DNA of 64,000 nucleotides from Oceanospirillaceae bacterium (lineage in GTDB: Bacteria > Pseudomonadota > Gammaproteobacteria > Pseudomonadales > Oceanobacteraceae): assembly GCA_024234265.1 (NCBI GenBank), contig JACKOM010000003.1, positions 256,032 through 320,031 of the forward strand. Direction: 5' to 3'. The position numbers and the translations under genes are program-made. The notes beneath the pieces were generated by a model. That model did no database searches and had not been told where the DNA came from. It saw only the letters and a list, made by a program, of their open reading frames with translations. Of the stretch, positions 22,913 to 32,420 are shown piece after piece. Within the stretch, counting starts at the first letter, position 1. Each line of letters begins with the position of its first letter.

Positions 22913-25858
22913 TCAATTCAAACTCGCACGCCACTTCTGCTGATTGGTATCATTACTGTTCCACAGACCAATTGCTGCGCCGTTATTTTCACCGTAAGCA
23001 TCAATCACCTGATTACTGTTTAAACGCGCACGGAAGCGGTTGCCATCTTTATTAAACTGCTGATTGAGGTTGCCTGCCTGGCAATCCCAGATTTGCAGCT
23101 GGGTATTGTTGGCGGTATTGCCGTTGGGAATATCCAGGCATTTATTGCCCGCCAGCTGGCTGCGTAATGTGCCTTTAATCGGGTCGTAATACCATTGCTG
23201 GGCAGCACTGCCATTGCAGGCATATAACTGCACCGGGGTGCCGTTAGCGTTATTACCACCAGCAACATCAATACATTTGCCACTGCGTTTATCACGGAAA
23301 TCCACCCAGCGGTAAATGGCGCTCATCGGGCGTAATTCCCATTGCTGGTTAGTGCCACCATGGTAACTCCACTGTCCGACGTTAGCGCCATTATCGGTGC
23401 CATAGGCATCGGCCACTATGTTGCTGTCGTGTTTACTGGATAATTTATTACCGCTGAAATTCCAGCGTAAATTATCACTGTCCACACAATCCCAGATAAC
23501 AATTTCCCCGCCTTTATAGGCCTGGCCACGGTTGTCGAGGCACTTAGTACGATCCGCACGGTTTTCAAAACGCTGTTCGGTTTTGTTGTAATACCAGAAC
23601 TGATCGTAGGATTCGTCATCACAATCCCACAGCTGCACGTTAGCGCCGTTCACTAAATTATTATCGTGCCCCGCAATATCCATGCAGCGCCCTGCCGCAC
23701 GGTTATAAATCTGCACGTAACTTTCCAGCGGATCGAAATAACTGATATCCGTATTGGCGGCAGCGCGTTCCCACATTTGCAGGTAAGCTTCGGCGCTGTT
23801 CATTACCGCTTCATACACACGGCTGGATGCCTGTTCACGGATATCTTCAATATGGTCCGCCAGCATACCGTAGTGGGCGACACCGTCTTTATTTAAATCA
23901 AATACCCGGTTGCCGGAAATTTGTTTATTAAAGGTTAAACCAAACTCACTGGTGAACGGGTAATTCAGCGGATTATCTGCCACATCCCCACGGGGGCCAG
24001 CCTGACCACCTAAACCACTCATATCTGAGCCAACACCAACACCGGCGAGATAGGGGGTTTGTTCGATAATATCCAGGTAGGCCGACACGCTGCCTTCCAT
24101 ACCATGGGCATTGCTGTTATAGGGACCAACAAAACCACCGGCGCGGATTAAACGCTGGGTATCTTTATACACGCTGCCATCGGCGGAGCTGTTCATCCAG
24201 CTGTGGGAAGAAATTACCCCGCTGTAATTACGCGCTTCGACAATATCCATGACCTGGGTGGCGGTATCGGCGCCCATATGGTCCAGCTCAATCAGCATTT
24301 TTTTATCAATCATGCGATTCACCAGATACACACCTAATTCCGTCAGGCCGTGTTTATTGCAGTGAGCAATGCTTTCATCATATTCAGGATTCAAACCGAT
24401 AATATCGAGAATATCCTTGATAAAAGGTACCTGACCAATTAACGGGAAACCGGTATTAAAGTGCGCGCCGTGCACATCCGCATCACACTGTTTGGTTTCA
24501 AAGAAACGTCCGGTGGATAACCATTCACCCACGTTAATAAATCCATCCTCAACCCGCGAGCCACCCAATTGGTTGTCGAATTTGTGGGTTGGGAAAATCG
24601 AGCGCACACCTAATGCATATAATTCATTTAAAGCGGCTTCCACGGTATTGCGGTTGCAGTCATCTTTTAAACCACAGTTAAAGGTTTCAGATGCTTCAAC
24701 CCCCATAATCACCGCCAATTTGCCATCGGCAATCACGGCGCGGGCTTCTTCAGAGGAAGTGACTATCCGGAAAAACCCTTTACCGGGGCCGCCGGACTGG
24801 GCGTCGATATAATCCTGCATTTCACGCAAACGCCGCGCCTGCAGGCGGATACTGGCCATGGTGTTGCAGTCATTAGGATTTATCCAGCTGCCGGGTTTAA
24901 CGGTTTTCTGCACATTACACAGCACTTCGTTTTCCACTAAATCGGCAACCATAATGCGTTCACCTGACAACCAGGCACGCTCAATCCATTTATAATAATA
25001 ACCGGAATGGCTCAGCTGTTTGGCGTTCGGCCAGAAGGGAAATTCAGGCCAGCCACGGGTGTCGTAGCGGAAATTAACATCACCATAGGCATATAAATTA
25101 CCGATAATATCCAGCGAACCATCGGGGCCGTGGATATCCGAACTGTCTTTTAATGCGCTCTGCACACCCCAGCGATGGAAAGGTTTACCTGCCATCATTT
25201 TGCCGCCCATAAATTCATAGGAAGTAATATGGGTATGGGGGTCAATCCAGCCGCGCACCGTATCATCGGCATAACCTTTTAATGCCGCAGTATCACCGCT
25301 GACATTCACTTGCACTTCGGGGAATGGCAGACAATCATTTTGTGCCACCAGATTAAAACTGCTTTCGCTGGTGTAATTGTAGGGATTTAATAAATCAAAA
25401 AAATACATGCCACCGTCGCTGTAATTATGCCGCACCTGCATATCTAAACCTGTGCCGTGCAGGCTGTACTGGTAGCTGTTGCCCGCTTGCTGCGCGCTGA
25501 TTTTCCACTCCGCAAATTCACCGGCATACCTGCCTGCGGAAATTTCCGCCGGATAATGGCTCGCAAAATAACGGCCATCTTTGTCGGTTAACATGTAATA
25601 CTCAAACGAGGTGGGTTTGAGATAAAAATGCGCCGCCTGGGCAGCAGTATCCGCATCAAAGTGATAACCAAGGCCATCATCCACTGCGCCGCCTTTATAA
25701 AATTTACGCAGAAATTTGCCATTGGTGGGGGATTGAATGGCGTAACACCCCTGGGCCAGGCCATATACAGCCTCCTGCTCAGGGCTGCCAGCAGTGGCGT
25801 TCTGGCTGAATAAAGCCAGCCCCGCCACGGCGAGGGTGCCGTAGAAAATTGCTTTCAT
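22913..25858 (-). CDS. Secreted metallo-hydrolase (M19 dipeptidase-like) with two C-terminal ricin-type lectin domains
   Basis: 981 residues. A signal peptide (about 1-23) and an N-terminal domain precede an amidohydrolase-superfamily catalytic region with HTH at 208-210, a central ELDHMG and SSHSWM, and GVGVGSDMSG, all in positions that suit a membrane-dipeptidase-like (peptidase M19) barrel. The C terminus (about 715-981) holds two beta-trefoil lectin domains with the QxW-type motifs (NGANVQLWDC, GEIVIWDC, NQQWEL, GTPVQLYAC, TQLQIWDC, NQQKWR). Carbohydrate-targeted extracellular hydrolysis is inferred; the substrate is unknown. ATG 25858 is preferred over a longer frame to 25945 because only it begins with a signal peptide. 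Confidence 0.85.
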   Translation of the reverse strand: MKAIFYGTLAVAGLALFSQNATAGSPEQEAVYGLAQGCYAIQSPTNGKFLRKFYKGGAVDDGLGYHFDADTAAQAAHFYLKPTSFEYYMLTDKDGRYFASHYPAEISAGRYAGEFAEWKISAQQAGNSYQYSLHGTGLDMQVRHNYSDGGMYFFDLLNPYNYTSESSFNLVAQNDCLPFPEVQVNVSGDTAALKGYADDTVRGWIDPHTHITSYEFMGGKMMAGKPFHRWGVQSALKDSSDIHGPDGSLDIIGNLYAYGDVNFRYDTRGWPEFPFWPNAKQLSHSGYYYKWIERAWLSGERIMVADLVENEVLCNVQKTVKPGSWINPNDCNTMASIRLQARRLREMQDYIDAQSGGPGKGFFRIVTSSEEARAVIADGKLAVIMGVEASETFNCGLKDDCNRNTVEAALNELYALGVRSIFPTHKFDNQLGGSRVEDGFINVGEWLSTGRFFETKQCDADVHGAHFNTGFPLIGQVPFIKDILDIIGLNPEYDESIAHCNKHGLTELGVYLVNRMIDKKMLIELDHMGADTATQVMDIVEARNYSGVISSHSWMNSSADGSVYKDTQRLIRAGGFVGPYNSNAHGMEGSVSAYLDIIEQTPYLAGVGVGSDMSGLGGQAGPRGDVADNPLNYPFTSEFGLTFNKQISGNRVFDLNKDGVAHYGMLADHIEDIREQASSRVYEAVMNSAEAYLQMWERAAANTDISYFDPLESYVQIYNRAAGRCMDIAGHDNNLVNGANVQLWDCDDESYDQFWYYNKTEQRFENRADRTKCLDNRGQAYKGGEIVIWDCVDSDNLRWNFSGNKLSSKHDSNIVADAYGTDNGANVGQWSYHGGTNQQWELRPMSAIYRWVDFRDKRSGKCIDVAGGNNANGTPVQLYACNGSAAQQWYYDPIKGTLRSQLAGNKCLDIPNGNTANNTQLQIWDCQAGNLNQQFNKDGNRFRARLNSNQVIDAYGENNGAAIGLWNSNDTNQQKWRASLN

Positions 25859-26165
25859 GTTGTGTGCTCTTTTGTTGTGATGAAGCGGCCTTTCGCACCA
25901 CTGCAAAAACGCAAAAGAATCCGCAGCCAAAAAAGGCTGCAACATATGTAGAGCACAATGCAGGTTTTGCCCGTGTGCACTCTGGCCACACTTATGTGCA
26001 ATTTTTTAAATCGTGCGGTGATTTAAGACAGGATTTTTGCGCTGGCTTTTTTGGCAACAAACAGTGTTTGCCATAACGGCCATATTGCAGAGTCAGCGGA
26101 AAATACAGATCGCGCAGCGCAGGATCGAAATATTTATCTGGCCTGCGCTGCGTTGCGCCATTTTT
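25859..26165. other. Intergenic region upstream of the lectin-hydrolase gene
   Basis: About 300 bases without a gene. It contains one clear hairpin, GCAGCC-N6-GGCTGC at 25923-25940, in the presumed leader of the lectin-hydrolase gene. At its left-hand neighbour's end, CGCCATT and AATGGCG flank a T-rich loop at 26157-26177 and overlap the tpm stop, a possible weak terminator. I see no riboswitch or RNA gene I could name. Confidence 0.35.
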
Positions 26166-26804
26166 TTATAATGGCGTTAACAACCACAACACTTCTGTCG
26201 CCGAAGTTTTACCTTTTAAACCACCTTGCAGAACCTGGCGTACCTGTTCGTGAATACCGTACAGCAGCGCATAATGTTGCTGTACTTCAGCGGCGGGGAT
26301 TGCAAACGGCGGGCCGGGCATTTCATGCTGGGCATATTCATAGGTAATGATTAATTGCGGCGCAGTTTGCCCCAGCTCGATTAATTGCCGGGCATAATCA
26401 GCACGCATAATTTCTGGTAAAGCCACCAGCGCAGCACGGTCATAAATAGCATCCACCCTGCCGATATCCGCCTGGCGCAGCTGAAAAATATCCCCCACCA
26501 GAATATCGATCTGCGCAGCCTGGTAGTGGCGATAATTTTCTTTTTCTATCACCACAGGGGTTAAACCCAAACCGGCAAATAATTCTTTTACCGCCAGCTC
26601 ACTCAGTTCTGCACCCACCACCTGATAACCCTTATCCAGCAGCCAGGCGATATCACGGGTTTTACCGCACAGGGGTAAAAATACCCGGCTGCCCACGGGC
26701 AGATTTAATGCCTGAAAATGCTGCTCGAGCAGACGGTTAACCTGACCTTCGTGGAATGCGGTTTCACCTTTTTGCCAGCGTTGATGCCAAAATTCTGCGT
26801 CCAT
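26166..26804 (-). CDS. tpm: Thiopurine S-methyltransferase
   Basis: SAM-dependent methyltransferase; bacterial Tpm methylates thiopurines and selenium or tellurium compounds. The 212-residue protein begins MDAEFWHQRWQKGETAFHEG, the typical Tpm N terminus, followed by VFLPLCGKTRDIAWL (SAM-binding motif I region) and VDAIYDRAALVALP. AGGAGG lies 5 bases before the ATG. Length matches the bacterial family. Confidence 0.95.
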   Translation of the reverse strand: MDAEFWHQRWQKGETAFHEGQVNRLLEQHFQALNLPVGSRVFLPLCGKTRDIAWLLDKGYQVVGAELSELAVKELFAGLGLTPVVIEKENYRHYQAAQIDILVGDIFQLRQADIGRVDAIYDRAALVALPEIMRADYARQLIELGQTAPQLIITYEYAQHEMPGPPFAIPAAEVQQHYALLYGIHEQVRQVLQGGLKGKTSATEVLWLLTPL

Positions 26805-26956
26805 GGTGCCTCCTGTTAAATGTTGCCCACATTGTCAGGGGCAGCCGCAATAAACGCCACTGAAAATTGGCAGGCGTAAATGCACTCAAAATAAAACGTG
26901 TCCAGTGCTGATTCAGCATAGATTTTGATTTGTGCCGATTTATCACGGCGTAAACT

Positions 26957-27149
26957 CAGAACACCTTTGGCGAACTTGCTGCGCCGGTTTTTTAAAGCGA
27001 CATAGCCCGTAGCTGGCATGGATGCCAGCAAAGCGCCGGCGAAGCAGGGCATGGATGCCCCATGGCGCGTGGGCGTAATGGCGTGCAGAAAAAACCGGGA
27101 ACAAGCAGCAGTGTGAGCGAAGGAAGGGTCTGGGAAGTCCCTTCCCAGA
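26957..27149. repeat. 193-bp dispersed intergenic repeat, copy B
   Basis: Second copy of the element at 14110-14302, in the same orientation and of exactly the same length, ending in the same hairpin TCTGGGAAG-TCC-CTTCCCAGA (27129-27149). It lies in the 556-base gap between tpm and the PEBP gene. The bases between it and the terminator at 27282 include a run of six G near 27197 with CCCCCAG near 27230, which could pair, but no known RNA is recognised there. Confidence 0.85.
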
Positions 27150-27281
27150 AAAAGAAAAACCGGTTTAATTGCCGACCACCGAATTACAAAGGTTCTTTCT
27201 TGGGGGGCTTATACCCGTGCCGGGCACAGACCCCCAGCTTCCATTTTGCGCCCATCACAAACGGCGGTTACATCTGCTCAG

Positions 27282-27321
27282 CCTAAAAAATAGGGCCTCA
27301 AAAGAGGCCCTATTTTTTAGG
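27282..27321. terminator. Rho-independent terminator with 18-bp stem
   Basis: Perfect inverted repeat 27282-27299 with 27304-27321 around an AAAA loop; the stem carries A6 and T6 runs. It lies 40 bases after the stop of the PEBP gene on the minus strand and works in either direction. Confidence 0.88.
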
Positions 27322-27360
27322 TGGAAATGAAAAATTGTGGCGCAGCCATGGCCTTACACC

Positions 27361-27900
27361 TTACGGGCGCTGGTACAGGGCCTCCAGGGATTTTTTCGCC
27401 AGGGTATGGCCATTGAGGTAATACCCCACCAGGGCACCGGAACTGTCAGGGGCCAGGTCGAGTTTTTCCACATCCAGTGCAAATACCGTGAACTGATAAC
27501 GGTGGGCTTTATCACCCTGCGGCGGGCAGGCACCACCAAAACCGGGCGCGCCAAAATCGGTACGGCTTTCCACCACACCTGCCGGCATATGCCCGCTGGC
27601 ACCCGCAGCCAGCTGATTTACAGATGTCGGAATATTAAACGCCAGCCAATGCCACCAGCCGCTGCCGGTCGGGGCATCCGGGTCGTAGGCGGTAATCGCA
27701 TAACTTTTTGTGCCTGCCGGTGCGCCGCTCCAGCTCAACTGCGGGGATTTATTGCCCCCATTACAACCAAAACCGGCGAATTCCTGGGCCTTGGGCATCA
27801 TTTTACCGGCCTGAATATCCGCACTACTGAGGGTTAATTCCCCATGGCTGGCGGCGCTGAATAAACTGAGGGCAAGCAGGCTTAAGGGCAGTTGTTTCAT
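27361..27900 (-). CDS. YbhB/YbcL-family PEBP-like protein, secreted
   Basis: 179 residues with a signal peptide (about 1-20). The phosphatidylethanolamine-binding-protein fold is seen from NKSPQLSWSGAP, AYDPDAPTGSGWWHWLAFNIP and the C-terminal HRYQFTVFALD. Bacterial members are of unsettled function; binding of small anionic ligands in the periplasm is inferred from the family. AAGGAG lies 9 bases before the ATG. The gene downstream of AraC regulator 27962-28855 on the same strand, 61 bases away, so it may be that regulator's target or operon partner. Confidence 0.92.
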   Translation of the reverse strand: MKQLPLSLLALSLFSAASHGELTLSSADIQAGKMMPKAQEFAGFGCNGGNKSPQLSWSGAPAGTKSYAITAYDPDAPTGSGWWHWLAFNIPTSVNQLAAGASGHMPAGVVESRTDFGAPGFGGACPPQGDKAHRYQFTVFALDVEKLDLAPDSSGALVGYYLNGHTLAKKSLEALYQRP

Positions 27901-27961
27901 CAGAGGTTCTCCTTTTATTCCGGCCCATGAGCATACGCAATTCAGATGGCAGGCGTGCGCC

Positions 27962-28855
27962 TCAAAACGCCAATTTAGCGCCTGAAAGCGCCGTTCTGCT
28001 GTGGCGCAGTTCAGACGGGCTCATGCTGAAACGTTGCCGGAAGCGCTCACTGAAACGGGACGCAGACTGATAACCACAGGCATCGGCCACCTGCTGTACG
28101 GATAACGGGCTGGTCTGTAATAAATTCAGGCCGTGACTGAGGCGTACCTCTTCGAGTAATTCGCGGAAGGTGCACCCTTCTTGATTTAATTTACGCCGCA
28201 GGCTGGATTCACTCAGCGCCAGCCGCGCACAGATATCTGCCAGCTGCCAGTCGCGGCTGAGGTCGGCCCGCAACAGGTTCTGCACCCGCCCGCCCCAGTC
28301 CTGCAACAGGCCGCTGCGCAGCTGGGCAGCACAACCCAGGGCACTCAAATGCTGCACTAACTCCACACGCCTTTGGGGTAATAAATGGGCGGCCTGGGGG
28401 CCGTGCCCCTGTAATAACAACCACTGCTGAAATAAGGTCAGTAATAAATCATCGGCGGGCAGTTGCTGTATTTCATGTTGCACTGGGCCATGGCCAAGGC
28501 CACTTAAATCTTCCTGGTTAAAGGCCACCACCCAGGCCTGGTACATGCCCGAGATATCCGGCTGATTGGTAAAACTTAATTCACAACCGGCGGGCACCAA
28601 TAACATTTGCCCGGGGGATAAATCCTGCAGCACCTGGGCATGCAGCTGTTTCACCCCCTGCAAAACCAGCATTAAACAGGGTTGAGCAAAGGGCACACGG
28701 CGTAATTGTTGGGCGGAATGGGCAATAAACGGCAGGATCAGGCCGTTGTCGGCGGGCACACTTTGCGCGGCCAGCAAATCCAATCTGTGCGTTATATCCA
28801 CATCCCACCTGTGTGCATGCCTTAAAACCGCTGAATTAAAACATAAATCCCCCAC
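27962..28855 (-). CDS. AraC-family transcriptional regulator
   Basis: 297 residues. The N-terminal half is a cupin-like sensor domain (LSPGQMLLVPAGCELSF), the C-terminal 100 residues carry two helix-turn-helix motifs (LADICARLALSESSLRRKL and VQQVADACGYQSASRFSERF) and the FSMSPSELR ending typical of AraC/XylS. The effector is unknown. The start is unsure: GTG 28855 has no clear ribosome-binding site and internal GTGs are possible. It is divergent from the VF530-family gene. Confidence 0.88.
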   Translation of the reverse strand: MGDLCFNSAVLRHAHRWDVDITHRLDLLAAQSVPADNGLILPFIAHSAQQLRRVPFAQPCLMLVLQGVKQLHAQVLQDLSPGQMLLVPAGCELSFTNQPDISGMYQAWVVAFNQEDLSGLGHGPVQHEIQQLPADDLLLTLFQQWLLLQGHGPQAAHLLPQRRVELVQHLSALGCAAQLRSGLLQDWGGRVQNLLRADLSRDWQLADICARLALSESSLRRKLNQEGCTFRELLEEVRLSHGLNLLQTSPLSVQQVADACGYQSASRFSERFRQRFSMSPSELRHSRTALSGAKLAF

Positions 28856-28905
28856 AACGGGGCGCCGGGGTTAGAATACACACCATATTTCAGCGGTAAC
28901 TCTCC

Positions 28906-29178
28906 ATGGATAAACAAAACAACAATCCCCTGCACGGCATTACCCTTGAGGCCCTGTTAAATGAGCTGGTGGCCGGCCTCGGCTGGCAGCAGATGGCCGC
29001 AGAGGTAGATATCAACTGCTTCAAAAGTGAGCCGAGTGTGAAATCCAGCCTCAAATTTTTACGCCGCACCCCCTGGGCACGGGCAAAAGTGGAGGCCCTG
29101 TATCTGGATTTTAAAGCCGGCAAGGTCCGCAACAGCACCACAAGCCCGTTTAATCCCTGGCTGGCCGGGCGTAAATAA
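28906..29178 (+). CDS. VF530-family (DUF2132) small DNA-binding-like protein
   Basis: 90 residues with the family signature NPLHGITLEALLNELV, DINCFKSEPSVKSSLKFLRR and TPWARAKVEALYL. Structural work on a Vibrio fischeri member (VF530) suggested a DNA-binding fold; a function has not been shown here. Single gene, immediately upstream of the tRNA-Met promoter region. Confidence 0.92.
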   Translation: MDKQNNNPLHGITLEALLNELVAGLGWQQMAAEVDINCFKSEPSVKSSLKFLRRTPWARAKVEALYLDFKAGKVRNSTTSPFNPWLAGRK

Positions 29179-29274
29179 GCGCCGCAGCCCCCGTGGTTAA
29201 AGGGGCTGACAGGTGAGGCAGGCAGATTTACAGCAAAATCAGGTAAGTCTTTGAATAAAAACATAAACCAGGGG

Positions 29275-29303
29275 TTGACATGCCCTGCGTTTCTCCAGAT
29301 AAT
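29275..29303 (+). promoter_or_regulatory. Sigma-70 promoter of tRNA-Met
   Basis: TTGACA at 29275-29280, a 17-base spacer and GATAAT at 29298-29303, followed by the GC-rich discriminator GCGCGCC typical of stringently controlled stable-RNA promoters. The tRNA begins 15 bases after the -10 box. Confidence 0.88.
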
Positions 29304-29317
29304 GCGCGCCACTTTAT

Positions 29318-29394
29318 GGCTACATAGCTCAGTTGGTCAGAGCACATCACTCATAATGATGGGGTCCCAGGTTCAAATCCCGGTGTAGCCACCA
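29318..29394 (+). tRNA. tRNA-Met (anticodon CAT)
   Basis: 77 bases with a 7-bp acceptor stem GGCTACA / TGTAGCC, D arm AGCTCAGTTGGTCAGAGC-type, anticodon arm with loop CTCATAA, T arm with GGTTCAAATCC and an encoded CCA. The first pair G-C and the D-loop mark it as elongator rather than initiator tRNA; TilS-modified tRNA-Ile(CAT) is an alternative but its usual identity features are not evident. Confidence 0.93.
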
Positions 29395-29401
29395 AGTTTC
29401 C

Positions 29402-29430
29402 AAAAGGGTCGCAATGCGGCCCTTTTTTTA
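29402..29430 (+). terminator. Rho-independent terminator of tRNA-Met
   Basis: Stem AAAAGGGTCGC / GCGGCCCTTTT with a 3-base loop and one G-T pair, followed by further T, directly after the tRNA. Confidence 0.85.
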
Positions 29431-29530
29431 TGCCTGTTAGCCGGCAAAACACCACTTCCGCGTGGCTTGTATTTCCCCTTGCCCACTCTTAGTCTGGCGA
29501 TTCCCCATAACAACAAAAACGGGACTCACC

Positions 29531-31894
29531 ATGAACTTTGCGCAAAACCTGGTCAGATGGCGCTGGCTGTGGACCTCATTCACCCTGCTGAGCATGTTGC
29601 TGCTGGCCTACGGGGCGAAGAACCTGACCTTCCAGTCCGACTATAAAATTTTCTTCAGCAAAGATAACCCGCAGCTCACGGCCTATCAGAATATCGAAGA
29701 AACCTTCACCCATACCGATGGCATCGCATTTTTAATCAGCCATGCCGATATGACGGTATTACAAAAACCCCTGCTGGAAATTCAGCAGCAAATTACCGCC
29801 GATGCCTGGCAAATGCCGTTTTCGCGCAGGGTGGATTCCATCAACAATTACCAGCACACCGAAGTGGATGGCGATGAACTCACCACCCGCCCCCTGGTGG
29901 AAGAAGCAGAGCATTTAACGGCTGAGCAACTCGCCCAAATTCGTGAAATTGCCCTGAGCAGCGATGAAATTCTGCACTGGTTAATTTCCCCCGATGAAAA
30001 AATCGCTGTGGTCAGTGTGTCGTTATTATTCCCGGAAAATGCCGCGGAAAAACAACAGGCCGCGAAAACCATTATGGCCAGTGCCAATGCCATAGTGCAG
30101 AAATATGAAAACCAATTACCGGGGCTGAAGGTGCAATTAATGGGGGTTGCTGCCTATAACGGCACCTTTGTGGCGCTCACCGAGCAGGATGCCACTACCT
30201 TAGTGCCGGCCATGTATTTAGTGATTGCGGTTTTATTATTGGCCCTGCTGCGTTCCGTCAGCGCCATGCTCAGCACATTATTATTAATCACCATCAGTAT
30301 TATCAGTGCGGTGGGTTTTATGGGCTGGTTAGGCTGGCCGCTCAATCAGGTCAATATTTCAGCGCCGACCATCATCATGACATTAGCCGTTTGTGATGCG
30401 GTGCATTTGTATAACCGCTTTTTATTTTACCTGCGCGAAGGGGCCGATAAATACGACGCCATGCAACACGCCCTGCGCAATAATATCCGCCCGATTATTT
30501 TAACCAGCGTGACCACGGCGATTGGTTTTTTAAGTATGAATTTCAGTGATTCCCCGCCCTTCCGGGAATTAGGCACTATCACGGCATTTGGTGTGGCCGT
30601 GGCCTGTGTGTACACCTTCACCCTGCTGCCCACCCTGATGTTAATTCTGCCGGGTAATTTCCGCGGCCGTCAGTCACGCCTGCACCCCATTGCACTTAGC
30701 GCAGGGGAAATTGCCATTAAACATAAACGCAAAATTGTGTGGCTGGCGGCGCCCCTCAGCCTGCTGCTTGCTGCATTTATGCTGCGCAGTGATTTAAACG
30801 ACGATGCGATTGGTTATTTCAGTAAAAACGTGCCCTTCCGTCAGGCCGCTGAATATATGGAAGAGCACCTGCCGGGCTTTGACACCATTGCTTATATGGT
30901 CGACAGCGGCAGCGCCAGTGGTATTAACGATCCGGCATTTTTAAAGAAAACCGAAGAATTTGTGCAGTGGTTAAAAGCTCAGCCGGAAGTCACCTATGTG
31001 GGCAGTTATACCAACACCTTAAAACGCCTTAATAAAAATATGCACGAGGGGGCGGAGGATGCTTACCGCCTGCCGGAATCTGCGGAGCTGGCATCCCAAT
31101 ACGGGCTTATGTATGAACTCTCCCTGCCCTATGGCCTGGATTTAACCAATCAGGTGAGCAGCGATAAATCCAAATTACGGGTTTATGTGAAAATCCGCGA
31201 CCAGACCAGCAGCGGTTTAATTGCCTTTGAAGAAAGGGGCCAGGCCTGGATTCAACACAATATGCAGCCCTATAAGGTTGATGGCTCCAGTGTGCCGGTG
31301 ATGTTTGCGCATTTTGGCCTGAGCAATATTAAAAATATGCTGTGGGGCAGTTTGTTTGCGATTTTATTTGTATCACTCACCATCGCCATCACCATGGGCA
31401 GCCTGCGTTATGGTTTGTTAAGCATGATACCCAACGCTTTTCCGGCGGGCATTGCCTTTGGCCTGTGGGGAATTTTTGTGGGTGAAGTGAACGTGGCGGT
31501 TTCCGTTATTTTTGCCATCACCCTGGGGATTATCGTGGATGACACAGTGCACTTCATGAGCAAATACCAGGACGCACGCAAACTCGGCAAAAAACCTGAA
31601 GAGGCAGTACGTTACGGCTTCAGCTCAGTGGGCAGCGCGTTAATTGTCACCACCTTAGTGCTGGGCTGCGGTTTTATGGTATTGGCCCTGTCGGATTTTA
31701 ACGTCAGTGCCTATACCGGCATTATGGTGTGCCTGACAATTGTTATCGCCCTTGCGTTCGACTTTTTCCTGCTGCCGGCGATTTTATTATTAACCGATAA
31801 AAATACCGGGCTTGCGCAAACAGCCATTGCTGATAACGCTGAAAATGCTGCGCTGCAAAACCCACAGGAAAGTCCGGCAGTAAAAAGCGCCTGA
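29531..31894 (+). CDS. RND-superfamily (MMPL/HpnN-like) membrane exporter
   Basis: 787 residues in two homologous halves, each with one membrane segment, a large periplasmic loop and a bundle of five segments. Polar residues expected for proton relay are visible: LAVCDAVHLYNRF in the first half and IIVDDTVHFMSKY in the second. The layout fits the MMPL type of exporters of lipids or hydrophobic molecules; the cargo is unknown. ATG 29531 is chosen over a longer frame to 29462 because the first hydrophobic helix follows it at the usual distance. It stands alone, with its own terminator. Confidence 0.9.
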   Translation: MNFAQNLVRWRWLWTSFTLLSMLLLAYGAKNLTFQSDYKIFFSKDNPQLTAYQNIEETFTHTDGIAFLISHADMTVLQKPLLEIQQQITADAWQMPFSRRVDSINNYQHTEVDGDELTTRPLVEEAEHLTAEQLAQIREIALSSDEILHWLISPDEKIAVVSVSLLFPENAAEKQQAAKTIMASANAIVQKYENQLPGLKVQLMGVAAYNGTFVALTEQDATTLVPAMYLVIAVLLLALLRSVSAMLSTLLLITISIISAVGFMGWLGWPLNQVNISAPTIIMTLAVCDAVHLYNRFLFYLREGADKYDAMQHALRNNIRPIILTSVTTAIGFLSMNFSDSPPFRELGTITAFGVAVACVYTFTLLPTLMLILPGNFRGRQSRLHPIALSAGEIAIKHKRKIVWLAAPLSLLLAAFMLRSDLNDDAIGYFSKNVPFRQAAEYMEEHLPGFDTIAYMVDSGSASGINDPAFLKKTEEFVQWLKAQPEVTYVGSYTNTLKRLNKNMHEGAEDAYRLPESAELASQYGLMYELSLPYGLDLTNQVSSDKSKLRVYVKIRDQTSSGLIAFEERGQAWIQHNMQPYKVDGSSVPVMFAHFGLSNIKNMLWGSLFAILFVSLTIAITMGSLRYGLLSMIPNAFPAGIAFGLWGIFVGEVNVAVSVIFAITLGIIVDDTVHFMSKYQDARKLGKKPEEAVRYGFSSVGSALIVTTLVLGCGFMVLALSDFNVSAYTGIMVCLTIVIALAFDFFLLPAILLLTDKNTGLAQTAIADNAENAALQNPQESPAVKSA

Positions 31895-31916
31895 TATTCT
31901 ACAAAAGAAAAAAACA

Positions 31917-31950
31917 ATAAAAAATGCCGCACATCTGCGGCATTTTTTAT
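31917..31950. terminator. Bidirectional rho-independent terminator
   Basis: Perfect 15-bp stem (31917-31931 with 31936-31950) including TGCCGCA / TGCGGCA, CATC loop and A6/T6 runs. It separates the convergent exporter gene and the gene at 31965-32420. Confidence 0.88.
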
Positions 31951-31964
31951 TTCCACGTTATCTT

Positions 31965-32420
31965 TTAAAACGTCAGCACTTCGGCCTGCTCCCAGTGGCG
32001 GGAGGATAATCTTGGCACCAGCAACCACTCCACAGCATGGGGATAACTATCAAAGGTTTTAACCGCAATGCCATGCTCAGCGAGAATATGGGTTAATTTT
32101 TGCCGCGCCGGATTATTCGGGCGCTGGGTAACAAACGCGAATTTTTCCAGGTCAGATGAATCAAGCAGCAGCTCGAACATTTTAAACGCGGCATCTGCCC
32201 CCTGTTCCAAAGCGCCTTCCATCTGTGAAACATCGGATAACCAATAGGTCAGATGTTTGGTTTTTAACTGGGCAAAGGTATAACCCAATACCCCGGTCAG
32301 ATTATGTTCGCTGCCAAAATCACCCCGCCAGGCATCCAATAAAATACCCTGACGCTCATCGGCATAAATGCTCGCAAAAATTTCGCCTTTTTCATTTTTG
32401 AATTGTTTTACCGGTGCCAT
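31965..32420 (-). CDS. Cytosolic protein of unknown function
   Basis: 151 residues without signal or membrane segments. ATG 32420 has GGGAGG 6 bases upstream and is preferred over a frame to 32519. The alternating beta/alpha pattern (GILLDAWRG, TYWLSDVSQMEG, KFAFVTQRP, GIAVKTFDSYPHAVEWLL) recalls SpoIIAA/STAS-like single-domain proteins, but that is a guess from pattern only. The terminator at 31917-31950 follows it. Confidence 0.65.
   Translation of the reverse strand: MAPVKQFKNEKGEIFASIYADERQGILLDAWRGDFGSEHNLTGVLGYTFAQLKTKHLTYWLSDVSQMEGALEQGADAAFKMFELLLDSSDLEKFAFVTQRPNNPARQKLTHILAEHGIAVKTFDSYPHAVEWLLVPRLSSRHWEQAEVLTF

Noticed and set aside
27190..27280. Riboswitch or small RNA upstream of the terminator at 27282
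   Set aside because: A G6/C5 pairing is possible, but no conserved motif of a known class is visible and it lies downstream, not upstream, of the PEBP gene.
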